The notes under the pieces are model-generated. The model was given only the letters and a program-made list of their open reading frames with translations, was not told the DNA's origin and made no database searches. DNA of 64,000 bases, taken from contig NZ_JAOWKZ010000002.1 in the NCBI RefSeq assembly GCF_025751495.1, forward strand, positions 781,001 to 845,000, in the 5' to 3' direction. Shown one piece after another: positions 28,674-36,590 of this stretch (positions are counted from its first letter, which is position 1; every line of letters begins with the position of its first letter). Source of the DNA: Albidovulum litorale (GTDB lineage Bacteria; Pseudomonadota; Alphaproteobacteria; Rhodobacterales; Rhodobacteraceae). The translations under genes were made by a program, and so were the position numbers.

Positions 28674-28689
28674 GTGGCGGCCCCGATAG
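28674..28689 (+). repeat. Left attachment site (attL) of the integrated element
   Basis: GTGGCGGCCCCGATAG is identical to 37749-37764, which is the 3' end (including the encoded CCA) of the tRNA-Arg gene on the minus strand. The sequences diverge on both sides of the 16-base core. This is the duplicated tRNA end left by site-specific integration. Confidence 0.85.
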
Positions 28690-28832
28690 CCATCGCCGCC
28701 GCCTTTCTTTTCCTTTCTTAGCGGTACACGCTGACCGTAACGCACAGAAATTTAACAATTTCCGTTGAACTTTACCTTTCGCCGCCGTACATTGCAGAAC
28801 ATGATTAAGGGCGGATTGAAGGATGGTTGAAG

Positions 28833-30191
28833 ATGCCTCCGAGAGCCAAGGAAATGCAACCGGTACAAATCAAGGGGCTTGAACACCCTGGCGGTGATAG
28901 GGCTGTCAAAGTCGCTGTTGGTGGTGTGTCTGGCCTCTATATTCAGATACAGCCGAGCGGGGCGAAGTCGTGGGTATTGCGGACCCGATATGGTGAATGG
29001 GTCGAACGCAAGGACGCTGACGGCAACGTAATCGAGCGAGGGCGCAAGAAGCGAGAGATTGGCTTGGGTCCGTACCCTGACGTGTTGCCCGGCGCGGCCC
29101 GCGATAAGGCGCGCGAATTCAAAGCGATGCTTGAGGAAGGAATCGACCCGATAGCCAAGCGTAAGGAAGCGCGGGCGGCGTTGGCGGCTGCGGCGAGGCG
29201 CGGACTGACGTTTAGGGAGGCCTTAGACCGCTACGCTACCGAAAAGGTGAAGGAGTTCTCAAGCGAGAAGTATAGAGTGCAGTGGCGGGCGACAATTGAT
29301 CTGCACGCCATACCAGAGATCGGCGATATGTTGGTGCAGGATATCGCGCTCCAAGACGTGCTCCGAGTTCTGCAGCCGATCTGGACAGAGAAGACCGTTA
29401 CCGCCGCGAAGCTTCGTCAGCGCATAGAGAAGGTGCTAGCGTATGCGACCGTGCAGGGTCACCGCACGGGCGACAATCCGGCGCGCTGGACGGGTAACCT
29501 CGACATGGTGTTGCCTGCACCAAGTAAGGTTTCAGGTTCAAAGAACTGGCCAGCCTTGCAACTCGATGACGCGGTGCGTTGGTGGGATGACTTGCGCCAG
29601 CGCGAAGGCATGGGTGCGCGGGCGCTGGAATTCCAAGCGTTGACGGCTTCGCGGTCTGGCGCGATCAGGTTCGCAGCATGGGATGAGATCGACTTTAACA
29701 ATCGCGTCTGGACGATCCAGCCGGGCCGGAAGGCTTCGAAGATACCTTCCAACGGCAAGGCACACCGTGTTCCGCTTACTGACGGTATGGTCGCATTGTT
29801 AGAAAGCCTGCCGCGCCTCAAAGGTTGTCCATATGTGTTTTGGGCGCCCAAAGGCGGGGCGTTGTCTGACGCGACGCTTGGCAAGGTCGCGAAGGTCATT
29901 CACGAGTCCGATATCAAGAAGGGCGGCAAAGGCTACCTTGATGCGGTCACGAAGGAACCAATGGTTCCGCATGGTCTTAGATCGACATTCCGCACTTGGG
30001 TTGCAGAGCGCACGCGGTTTGATGGCGACATGGCCGAGATCGCGTTGGCGCATAAAGTGGGAACCAAGGTTCAGCAGGCTTACGACCGCAGCGACCAAAT
30101 CGAGAAGCGGCGCAGGATGATGGCTGCGTGGCATGATTTCCTGTCCGGGAAAACTCACGGACAGATTGTCGAATTGGGGGCAGTAGGATGA
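28833..30191 (+). CDS. int: Tyrosine-type site-specific integrase (P4-like, DUF4102 arm-binding domain)
   Basis: A 452-residue recombinase. The N-terminal arm-binding domain covers about residues 10-100 (GGVSGLYIQIQPSGAKSWVL, GLGPYPDVLPGAARDKAREF), and the core-binding domain about 110-210. The catalytic domain has Arg274 (LTASRSGAIRFAAWDEID), His380/Arg383 (PHGLRSTFRTWV), His407 and the nucleophile Tyr417 (AHKVGTKVQQAYDRSD). All catalytic residues are present, so it is probably active. The ATG at 28833 is preceded by AAGGA. It lies beside attL, at the end opposite to the tRNA, which is less usual. The stop overlaps the next gene. Confidence 0.93.
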   Translation: MPPRAKEMQPVQIKGLEHPGGDRAVKVAVGGVSGLYIQIQPSGAKSWVLRTRYGEWVERKDADGNVIERGRKKREIGLGPYPDVLPGAARDKAREFKAMLEEGIDPIAKRKEARAALAAAARRGLTFREALDRYATEKVKEFSSEKYRVQWRATIDLHAIPEIGDMLVQDIALQDVLRVLQPIWTEKTVTAAKLRQRIEKVLAYATVQGHRTGDNPARWTGNLDMVLPAPSKVSGSKNWPALQLDDAVRWWDDLRQREGMGARALEFQALTASRSGAIRFAAWDEIDFNNRVWTIQPGRKASKIPSNGKAHRVPLTDGMVALLESLPRLKGCPYVFWAPKGGALSDATLGKVAKVIHESDIKKGGKGYLDAVTKEPMVPHGLRSTFRTWVAERTRFDGDMAEIALAHKVGTKVQQAYDRSDQIEKRRRMMAAWHDFLSGKTHGQIVELGAVG

Positions 30192-30772
30192 AGCGGGAGG
30201 CGCATGGGTCAGGGATTACTGAGTATTCTCTTAATCTTCCTGAGACGGCAGTTGAGCAGAAAGAAGTAATGCGCCAAAACACGGAGGCTTGGAACGCTGC
30301 AATGCGGGACGGGGGCGGGATATTTGGCGCTGTCACCTCTAACGCGGTTTATGTCTGTAATGAGGTCTTGCGGCAGTCTGAGAACGCAAAACCTTTCCTT
30401 GAGGATACACCCGAAGCCTTTGCTGACGTCATTCTCACAAACATTGATTGTGCGAGGCACGAAATTGCTGATGGCAATGCCGATTTGGCAGCGCGACACG
30501 CCTTCGACGCTGGTGTGGAATGGGCTAAGGCGCAGATGAAATGGCAATGGGAGGCCGATGCTTTACGTGGTGGTAAAGTCCATGCCGGCAGCAAAAGTGC
30601 CGGGCAGGAAACGAGCAGGATAAATAACCCACTACGTATGGAGCGATTTGCACGCATGTCGGAGCTAATTCCAAAACTCGGAAAGAGCCGGGCGGCGAAA
30701 ATCTGTGAACGCGAGGGGCTGGGGAACAGCAGCGCCATTCTCAAACAGTGGAACCGACACCAAGAAAGTTAG
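30188..30772 (+). CDS. Hypothetical island protein, possible DNA-binding C-terminus
   Basis: A 194-residue protein of unknown function, translationally coupled to the integrase (ATGA overlap). The middle (ADVILTNIDCARHEIADGNA, ARHAFDAGVEWAKAQMKWQW) is helical. The last ~50 residues (LIPKLGKSRAAKICEREGLG, then NSSAILKQW) look like a helix-turn-helix of the kind in small phage regulators. It could be an excision or copy-control factor; no named family was recognised. Confidence 0.65.
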   Translation: MKREAHGSGITEYSLNLPETAVEQKEVMRQNTEAWNAAMRDGGGIFGAVTSNAVYVCNEVLRQSENAKPFLEDTPEAFADVILTNIDCARHEIADGNADLAARHAFDAGVEWAKAQMKWQWEADALRGGKVHAGSKSAGQETSRINNPLRMERFARMSELIPKLGKSRAAKICEREGLGNSSAILKQWNRHQES

Positions 30773-30843
30773 GACACCGCGCGCCACTGTCCAATTACGT
30801 ACACGTTATTTCATGGGTCGTCATTCACACGATGGGGACCGAA

Positions 30844-31065
30844 ATGAACAAGGTACACGCGGCGAACGTCAAACCGACACCTACCGAATTTCTAACCGGG
30901 CCGGACGTGCAGGCCCGCTACCGCAAGAGCCATGTCACGATCTGGCGCTGGCAGAATGACGCAAAGCTCGGCTTTCCGCAACCGATCCAAATCAACAGGA
31001 TGAATTACTGGCGGCTGTCCGAATTGGAAGCTTGGGAAGCGGCTCAAGCCGAGAAGGCGGCCTAA
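30844..31065 (+). CDS. AlpA-like helix-turn-helix regulator / excisionase
   Basis: A 73-residue winged-helix protein of the AlpA/MerR-like type. Its core FLTGPDVQARYRKSHVTIWRW...LGFPQPIQINRMNYWR has the family's 'recognise-DNA helix, then FP..I.. ...W' layout. AlpA-type proteins activate or direct excision of integrated elements. The ATG at 30844 follows GGGGA; starts further upstream have no ribosome site. Three bases separate it from the next gene. Confidence 0.82.
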   Translation: MNKVHAANVKPTPTEFLTGPDVQARYRKSHVTIWRWQNDAKLGFPQPIQINRMNYWRLSELEAWEAAQAEKAA

Positions 31066-31068
31066 GCC

Positions 31069-31500
31069 ATGATCGAGCAGAAAGCGGAAAACCCCGGCGC
31101 GCTGGCGGGCGCAACCGGGGCCAAATTCGAAGCGGCAAACTTCAAGACCGCATATTACCGCCATCGCGCGGAGCGGGCAAAGAGTCTTTGCATTGCCATT
31201 GGCGAATGCGACGCCGAAGACGCCTCCCAAGTCTGCACGGCGTTCCTCGATAGCCTACGCACCAGCGGCCCGGCTCATCCGTTCCTCAATGAGTTCCGCG
31301 AGGAAGCGGCTTGGTGGGCCGATTGCGCTCATGTTCCCGAGTTGGAGGCGGTCACGCTCGCCGGGCTGCGCCGCCTTGGTGAAATGGCGCTCGGGATCAA
31401 CGCCCGCAAACGCATCTTCGCCGCCCTTTGGGACAGCTTCACAGACGCGGACAGGCTCAGTTTTGCCCGCAGTGTTGGTATGATCGGGGGTGCGGCATGA
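31069..31500 (+). CDS. Hypothetical island protein
   Basis: A 143-residue soluble, largely alpha-helical protein starting MIEQKAENPGALAGATGAKF. No motif or family was recognised. It sits in a run of tightly packed genes (3 bases after the AlpA gene, ATGA overlap with the next), so it belongs to the element's early operon. Confidence 0.6.
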   Translation: MIEQKAENPGALAGATGAKFEAANFKTAYYRHRAERAKSLCIAIGECDAEDASQVCTAFLDSLRTSGPAHPFLNEFREEAAWWADCAHVPELEAVTLAGLRRLGEMALGINARKRIFAALWDSFTDADRLSFARSVGMIGGAA

Positions 31501-31598
31501 TCGTAATCCGAATTGCCCGCCTGCGGCGTCTTTACGGACTGACCTATGCCCAAGCTTGCCTTGTGGCCGGGTTGGCTTACGGGGAGGGCGCGGTTTGA
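31497..31598 (+). CDS. Very small island ORF (33 residues)
   Basis: A short ORF, MIVIRIARLRRLYGLTYAQA..., whose ATG overlaps the preceding stop (ATGA) and whose TGA overlaps the TTG start of the ATPase gene. The GGGGGT just upstream could serve as ribosome site. Its position bridging two genes suggests it is translated and couples them. Function is unknown. Confidence 0.45.
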   Translation: MIVIRIARLRRLYGLTYAQACLVAGLAYGEGAV

Positions 31599-32731
31599 AG
31601 ACCCTTCGCGAAACCCCCGACATGCAGCCGCCACCGCCGCCGGAAGCGTACCTAAACGAGGTATCGGAGGTTGAACGCAAGTCAACGTTCGTATCAGCGG
31701 CAACGCTGCACGGACAGGACATTCCCAAGCGTGAATGGCACGTCGATGGCTTCGTGCCGGGGCACAACGTGACGCTCATCAACGGTGATGGCGGCACCGG
31801 CAAGTCGCTCCTGGCCCTACAACTGGCAGCCGCAACGGCAATGGGAAAGACATGGCTCGGCCGGTTCGTCGCCGGGGGCGAGGCGCTGTGTATCTCGGCA
31901 GAAGACGACATGGCCGAGATTCACCGCCGCCTTGCTGATATTGCCGCCGCCGAGGGCGTAACGCTGGCCGATATGGACCGGCTGACCATTCGCAGCCTAG
32001 CGGGCGAGGATGCCCTTATGGCGCACTCTGACGGGCGCACAGGGGCGCTGATAGCTTCCGGCCTATATCGCGAGCTTGAAGCCTATATGGCCGAAGCTGC
32101 TCCGGCGCTGGTGGTGCTGGATACCCTCGCCGATCTGTTCCCCGGAAACGAGAACGACCGGGCGCAGGCGCGGCAGTTCATCGGGCTTCTGCGGAGGCTG
32201 GCGATCCGCCATGACTGCGCCGTTGTCCTTCTCGCACACCCGAGCTTGTCGGGGATGACCAGCGGTTCCGGAACGTCGGGATCGACGGCATGGAACAACT
32301 CGGTTCGGTCCCGTCTCTACCTAGAGCGGGTGAAGTCAGAAGGATATGAGGCCAACCCGGACGCCCGAGTGCTTCGCGGCATGAAGTCAAACTATGCCCG
32401 CACAGGCGGGGAAATCGCGCTGCGCTGGCAGAATGGCGTTTTCGTCGCCGAGCCTCAGGAAACTGGACTTGACCGGCTAGCAGCTAACTCCAAGGCCGAG
32501 CGGGTGTTCCTGAAACTCCTGCGGGAATTCGCAGGGGAGGGCCGCCACCTGTCGCCCAAGACCGGACACGGCTATGCCCCGAATGTCTTCGCAAGGTCTG
32601 GCCGCGCCGAGGGTTGCACAAAGAACTCCCTACAAATCGCAATGGAGGCGCTCTTTGCGAAAGGGACCATCCGTACCGAAGAAAGCGGCCCGCCATCCCG
32701 TAGGGTTAACCGAATAGTGGAGTCGGAATAG
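31595..32731 (+). CDS. RepA-like AAA/RecA-fold ATPase
   Basis: A 378-residue ATPase resembling the RSF1010 RepA/AAA_25 replicative helicase group. Walker A is NGDGGTGKSLLALQLAAAT (Lys70), Walker B is ALVVLDTLADLF (Asp176), and the motif-III-like block is AVVLLAHPSLSGMTSGSGTS. The N-terminus contains the usual WHVDGFVPGHNVTLIN. The C-terminal ~90 residues look like a small winged-helix region. I chose the TTG at 31595 because GGGGAGGG lies 6 bases upstream; the ATG at 31622 has no ribosome site. It is the likely replication protein of the element. Its stop lies inside direct-repeat copy 1 (32724-32742). Confidence 0.83.
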   Translation: MKTLRETPDMQPPPPPEAYLNEVSEVERKSTFVSAATLHGQDIPKREWHVDGFVPGHNVTLINGDGGTGKSLLALQLAAATAMGKTWLGRFVAGGEALCISAEDDMAEIHRRLADIAAAEGVTLADMDRLTIRSLAGEDALMAHSDGRTGALIASGLYRELEAYMAEAAPALVVLDTLADLFPGNENDRAQARQFIGLLRRLAIRHDCAVVLLAHPSLSGMTSGSGTSGSTAWNNSVRSRLYLERVKSEGYEANPDARVLRGMKSNYARTGGEIALRWQNGVFVAEPQETGLDRLAANSKAERVFLKLLREFAGEGRHLSPKTGHGYAPNVFARSGRAEGCTKNSLQIAMEALFAKGTIRTEESGPPSRRVNRIVESE

Positions 32732-32742
32732 TGCTTCACTCG
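32724..32742 (+). repeat. Direct repeat CGGAATAGTGCTTCACTCG, copy 1
   Basis: This 19-base sequence is identical to 33674-33692. It contains the stop codon of the ATPase gene. The two copies flank a 0.95-kb segment carrying only the minus-strand DUF3291 gene. A shorter match (ACGCGGAATAGTG) occurs at 36555-36567. Confidence 0.8.
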
Positions 32743-32872
32743 CCGCTAGCCTCGTCACACAGCGAACGTCCGCAATCGGGACAAACCAGTCGTTCGTCAC
32801 GTCATCGAAGCGGGCTGAATAAGTCTGTCCGGCGAAAGCTTGGTTCGGCTTGAGGGCGCCGATGAGTCTCGA

Positions 32873-33346
32873 TTACAGTTTACCTGAGCTAGCTGCTGGC
32901 GCGAGTTGCGCGAAGGTAAATGCCGCGTCTGACGGGCCCTCGGTGGCCAGTTTGTCGACCTTGCTCCAAGCTTCGGTGATGTCGGGTCTGTGACCTGGCG
33001 CGACCCACCAAAGAACGTAACCGCGAGGGGCGTCCTGGTCGAACCACTCGGCGCGTCGGTTGTAGAAGGCGCCGTGCGAGCCTTGGTAAACGAAAGCCTT
33101 CAGCGCCTCGGGCGTTTCCCAAATCGAGTAGGATGCGATGATGCGCTGGTCATCGAAGAGCGGCCAACCGGCCTCCTCCGCCGGTGGTCGCTCGTCGCCG
33201 AAGCGCCAGACAAAGCCCGGACTAGCCTCAGCACGTGAATTGACGCGCGGAACGGCCTCAGCAAAGGTGGTAATCTGCGGGTCATCCACGGGGGCGCGCA
33301 GCGTGCCCCAGCTGAAATGGGCGAGGTGGCGGATCGGAGCTGTCAT
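32873..33346 (-). CDS. DUF3291 family protein (cargo gene)
   Basis: A 157-residue cytosolic protein of the DUF3291 (dimeric alpha-beta barrel, monooxygenase-like) family. Visible blocks are HLAHFSWGTLRAPVDDPQIT, PGFVWRFGDE, IIASYSIWETPEALKAFVYQ, HGAFYNRRAEWFD and YVLWWVAPGHRPDITEAW. Its enzymatic role is unknown. It is opposite in strand to the rest of the element and lies between the 19-base repeats, consistent with later acquisition as cargo. The start at 33346 is the conserved one; a TTG at 33382 is possible. Confidence 0.82.
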   Translation of the reverse strand: MTAPIRHLAHFSWGTLRAPVDDPQITTFAEAVPRVNSRAEASPGFVWRFGDERPPAEEAGWPLFDDQRIIASYSIWETPEALKAFVYQGSHGAFYNRRAEWFDQDAPRGYVLWWVAPGHRPDITEAWSKVDKLATEGPSDAAFTFAQLAPAASSGKL

Positions 33347-33630
33347 TTGTGAGACTTTGCGCGAGAGCCATGGGCTTATCAACTGATTTTCTCGGCCCGC
33401 CGAGGACAGGCAAGGAATATGACCCGATTTTAGGCGTCATCGTCCCAGCGGCCGAAATGGAAATTGCCTTGATATAAACTTGAAACTCCCTTTGAATTTC
33501 TGCTTAGGGCTCAAAGCGGGCATTTGCCTTGTGGTAAATCCGTTGGTAGTCGCCTTCGCACCCGGCCTGGGGTCCCTACATTAAGCTGCACCTCCATTTT
33601 GTGCCGATGGCTTTCAATCCCCTTTGAACA

Positions 33631-33647
33631 ATAACGCGGTACGTTAT
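33631..33647. promoter_or_regulatory. Inverted repeat ATAACG-N5-CGTTAT
   Basis: Perfect 6-base arms separated by CGGTA, in the non-coding region of the element. The size fits an operator for a dimeric regulator. Which protein would bind it is unknown. Confidence 0.4.
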
Positions 33648-33673
33648 CCGAACGGGGCATACTGTTTATGACG

Positions 33674-33692
33674 CGGAATAGTGCTTCACTCG
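33674..33692 (+). repeat. Direct repeat CGGAATAGTGCTTCACTCG, copy 2
   Basis: Identical over 19 bases to 32724-32742. Its last nine bases (CTTCACTCG) are the first unit of the tandem array that follows. Confidence 0.8.
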
Positions 33693-33762
33693 GTCTTCAC
33701 TCGCCCCTTAACTCGGTCGATTCAGTCTCCTTCACTCGGCCTTGTATCGGCCTTAACTCGGC
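33684..33762 (+). repeat. Iteron-like tandem array, about seven 11-12 bp units
   Basis: CTT(C/A)ACTCG(G/C) recurs at 33684, 33695, 33707, 33730 and 33752, with degenerate units at about 33719 (GATTCAGTC) and 33741 (CTTGTATCG). Spacing is 11-12 bases throughout, one DNA turn, so a protein bound to each unit would lie on one face. An inverted unit lies at 33791-33799. I see this as a candidate iteron origin or packaging-recognition array. Confidence 0.7.
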
Positions 33763-34036
33763 TAGCCACACACTCCCCTTATACCCCTATGCGAGTGAAC
33801 GCCCTTGGGGCGGCGTTCTCGCAAGGGTTGGGGTAGGGCGTGCGTTGAAAGCACATTGCGACAGCCCTTCTGACCTTTCTATGTCAAGCACTATTTTCAC
33901 CTTTTTTTCTGCTGCGGCTTCAGAAATCTATGCTGGCAGCCACAATGGACGCCAATGTAACGGAATGAAATATTGATATCAAATGCTTAGGATGTCATAA
34001 TTCACCATTCCACCCAACAACCTGCCCTTAGATAGA

Positions 34037-34411
34037 ATGCCGAAAGCCCCACCCAAGCCAGAATTCAGCACAAGACGCGGTAACGGTTCCGTAGCCCTTG
34101 CCGGTGTTGACGGGCGTACACTTGCGGCTCGACGGTTCCGCGAAATCACCTCGCGCATTGAAGACGACCTAGGCAATGACCTGACAGAAGCGCAGCGGGC
34201 TATCATGGCGCGCGCCGCTACGCTGGCGGTGTGGTGCGAGGAAGCCGAAACTGAATTTGCTAACTCCAAGGAATTCGACCCTGCGACCTATTCCACGGTT
34301 GCCAATGCCATGCGTCGTCTGCTTTCCGACCTTGGCCTAAAGCGCGTGGCGCGAGACGTGACGCCCTCCCTCGACAGCTACATTTCCAAGAAGGGGGCGG
34401 CCAGTGGTTAG
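34037..34411 (+). CDS. Probable terminase small subunit
   Basis: A 124-residue protein immediately before and overlapping (8 bases) the terminase large-subunit gene. Its helical segments, RFREITSRIEDDLGNDLTEA and QRAIMARAATLAVWCEEAET, followed by YSTVANAMRRLLSDLGLKR, resemble small phage proteins that bind packaging sites and recruit TerL. The assignment rests mainly on position; family similarity is weak. The start at 34037 directly follows the AT-rich non-coding region. Confidence 0.6.
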   Translation: MPKAPPKPEFSTRRGNGSVALAGVDGRTLAARRFREITSRIEDDLGNDLTEAQRAIMARAATLAVWCEEAETEFANSKEFDPATYSTVANAMRRLLSDLGLKRVARDVTPSLDSYISKKGAASG

Positions 34412-35831
34412 CATCGTTGACGCCATGACCGACCCGAACTTGTTCGGCGAAACCTTCGGGGGCGATAGCTTCAGCGCATGGCGCGCGCTCCTGAGCGCGT
34501 TCTATGGCCTCGACATGAGCGACGAAGACCTGGAGACCGTCAAGAGCCTGACGGGGCGTCAGAGCTTCGCAGAGGGCGGCTTTCGCGAGTTGTGGGTGCC
34601 TGTGGGGCGGCGGGGCGGTAAGAGCCACGTGGCGGCGCTTGTGGGCGTGTACGAGGCTGCCTTCCGAGACTATCGCCCGAAACTGTCGCCGGGGGAGGTT
34701 GCAACGGTCATGCTGCTTGCGGCTGACCGGGCGCAAGCCAGAACGCTCCTCCGCTATGTACAGGGCCTGTTTGACCACCCCATGCTGCGACCGCTGGTGA
34801 AGCGCGAGACGGCGCAGGGCCTGGAACTGACGAACCGGGTTGTGATCGAGGTTGCAACGGCGACATACCGCACTGTTCGGGGCTACACGCTTGCAGCGGT
34901 CATTCTGGACGAAATCGCCTTCTGGATGGCCGACGGTGCCTCGCCTGACGTTGAGATCGTTGCGGCCCTTCGCCCCGCCCTGGCCACGCTTGACGGGCGT
35001 CTGATCGGCATATCCTCGCCCTATGCCCGGCGGGGTGTGTTGTGGGACGTTTACCGCCGAGCGTTTGGCAATGACGACGAAAACCGCGCGCTTGTGGCTC
35101 AAGCGCCAAGCCGCACCATGAATCCCACCATCGCCGAGTCTGTTGTTGAGGCGGCTATGGCGGAAGATGCTTCGCGCGCGAGGGCTGAATGGCTTGCAGA
35201 ATTCCGCACCGACATTGCGATGCTGTTGGATGCCGACCTGATCCGCGACTGCACCCGGCCAAAGCCGCGAATGCTGCCTCCGGTGCAGGGTACGCGTTAT
35301 CTGGCCTTTGTCGATCCGTCTGGCGGCGGGGCGGATGAATTCACAATTTCCATAGGTCACCTGGAGGGTCGGCACGTAATTGTCGATCTGGTGGAGGGCC
35401 GTTCTGGTTCTCCCGCTGAAACGGTGGCCGAGTTCGTTAAGCTAATGACTCCCTATGGCGTGAAGCGGGTAATGGGTGACCGCTACGCCGGGCGTTGGCC
35501 GCGCGACGAATTCAAGAAGCACGGGATCGGTTACGAAGTTTCGGAGCAGAACCGATCCGAGGTCTACCTTGAAATGTTGGCGGCCCTGAATTCGGGCCGC
35601 GTGGAATTGCCGCCAGATCAGAAGATGGAGCGGCAATTGATAGCGCTTGAGAGGCGCACAAGTCGTTCGGGGCGTGACTCCATCGACCATCCTCCCGGCG
35701 GCCACGACGACCGAGCAAACGCGGTTGCCGGGGTTGTCGCCTACGCAAACGGAACTGCCAATCGACCAATTGTCCTGACGGGGCTGCAATGGACGCCCGC
35801 AGGCTTCATTAGAACAGGACCACCAAGATGA
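34404..35831 (+). CDS. terL: Phage terminase large subunit
   Basis: A 475-residue packaging motor. The ATPase domain has Walker A VGRRGGKSHVAAL (Lys73) and Walker B AAVILDEIAFW (Asp169, Glu170), with the coupling-type segment LIGISSPYARRGVLW. The RNase H-like nuclease domain has acidic residues Asp304 (LAFVDPSGGGADEF), Asp359 (VMGDRYAGRW) and Asp435/436 (GGHDDRANAVAG). All catalytic residues are intact. TerL cuts concatemeric DNA and drives it into a procapsid. Finding it without portal or capsid genes is the main reason for calling the element a satellite. Confidence 0.88.
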   Translation: MVSIVDAMTDPNLFGETFGGDSFSAWRALLSAFYGLDMSDEDLETVKSLTGRQSFAEGGFRELWVPVGRRGGKSHVAALVGVYEAAFRDYRPKLSPGEVATVMLLAADRAQARTLLRYVQGLFDHPMLRPLVKRETAQGLELTNRVVIEVATATYRTVRGYTLAAVILDEIAFWMADGASPDVEIVAALRPALATLDGRLIGISSPYARRGVLWDVYRRAFGNDDENRALVAQAPSRTMNPTIAESVVEAAMAEDASRARAEWLAEFRTDIAMLLDADLIRDCTRPKPRMLPPVQGTRYLAFVDPSGGGADEFTISIGHLEGRHVIVDLVEGRSGSPAETVAEFVKLMTPYGVKRVMGDRYAGRWPRDEFKKHGIGYEVSEQNRSEVYLEMLAALNSGRVELPPDQKMERQLIALERRTSRSGRDSIDHPPGGHDDRANAVAGVVAYANGTANRPIVLTGLQWTPAGFIRTGPPR

Positions 35832-36517
35832 AATACTCAGTACCAATCCGCAAAATTCTTGAACGCGCGAAGGCGCAGAACGAGCGTGCACAGACCGGGG
35901 GCATTGCCCAGATGCTTGGCGAAATGACCAGAATGGCGTTGGCGTCGGAGGCGTTTGACGTGATCTTGACGACGCGCGACCCGACGAAGACCGAGGCGTC
36001 GCATCTGAAAAGCATTCATGATGCTTCGAAGAAGCTGGCGGGTGCAGCCGCAAAGAGCCGCGCCGAAGCCGACCGGATTCTATCCGAGGCGGGGTATGCG
36101 ATAGGGCAGAAGTTACGTGAGGAAACCAAGTTGACTGACGGGCCGCGCGGTCCCGAAATTCGGTCGGCATTACGGGCGATGTCGCAGGCTGACCGCAACA
36201 GCCTCCTGCTTAGCGCGATGAAGTCCAAGGACTCGGAAACTCTCGCGGCCATGCTGGATGCGCCAGCCTTCCTGGCAGGCATTGACCGAGAACACCAAGC
36301 CACCATGCGAGCAACATACGAGGAGCAGGTTGCGCCGCATTTGGTTCGGGAAATGGGCGCACTTCTCGATACGCACCAGTCAGCCGTCGCTATGACGCGG
36401 GCGGCAGAGCGGGCTGCGCAGGAGGCACAGAAAGCGGATGCCGTTCACAAAATTTCCGAGGCTGAGCAGGCGGCCATAAACGCAATGAAAGAACTGGACG
36501 CGGCGACGCGGTCCTAA
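35828..36517 (+). CDS. Hypothetical coiled-coil protein coupled to terminase
   Basis: A 229-residue, strongly helical and charged protein overlapping the terL stop by 4 bases. The C-terminal stretch (RAAERAAQEAQKADAVHKIS, then EAEQAAINAMKELDAA) predicts a coiled coil, and so does the region near residues 75-100. No membrane segment or enzyme motif is seen. Its position after TerL, where phages encode a portal, invites the idea of an adaptor to a helper phage's portal or capsid; this is inference only. Confidence 0.6.
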   Translation: MKYSVPIRKILERAKAQNERAQTGGIAQMLGEMTRMALASEAFDVILTTRDPTKTEASHLKSIHDASKKLAGAAAKSRAEADRILSEAGYAIGQKLREETKLTDGPRGPEIRSALRAMSQADRNSLLLSAMKSKDSETLAAMLDAPAFLAGIDREHQATMRATYEEQVAPHLVREMGALLDTHQSAVAMTRAAERAAQEAQKADAVHKISEAEQAAINAMKELDAATRS

Positions 36518-36554
36518 GGGCGAGAATCTGGCCAAACGCAAGGAGCTTTGGGGC

Positions 36555-36567
36555 ACGCGGAATAGTG
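36555..36567 (+). repeat. Short copy of the element repeat (ACGCGGAATAGTG)
   Basis: Thirteen bases identical to 33671-33683. It again marks the junction between a plus-strand element gene and minus-strand cargo. Confidence 0.55.
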
Positions 36568-36590
36568 TTACAACTTGTCGAGAAGAAATT

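Larger units (their letters stand above)
33383..34036. other. Long non-coding region of the element: candidate origin or packaging region
   Basis: No convincing gene is seen in these 654 bases. They hold an inverted repeat ATAACG-5 nt-CGTTAT (33631-33647), the second 19-base repeat (33674-33692), an iteron-like tandem array (33684-33762), one inverted copy of the array unit (GCGAGTGAA at 33791), and an AT-rich tract at about 33880-34036 leading to the terminase genes. The combination of iterons and AT-rich DNA beside a RepA-like ATPase gene is what a replication origin looks like; a cos/pac site beside terminase genes is the alternative. Confidence 0.55.

Noticed and set aside
33684..33762. 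CRISPR array
   Set aside because: Repeat units are 9-12 bases with no unique spacers of constant length, and no cas genes are nearby.
33668..33976. Plus-strand ORF of 102 residues in the element's non-coding region
   Set aside because: It runs through the tandem repeats, has no ribosome site, and its composition (Ser/Thr/Leu from repeated CACTCG units) reflects the array rather than a protein.
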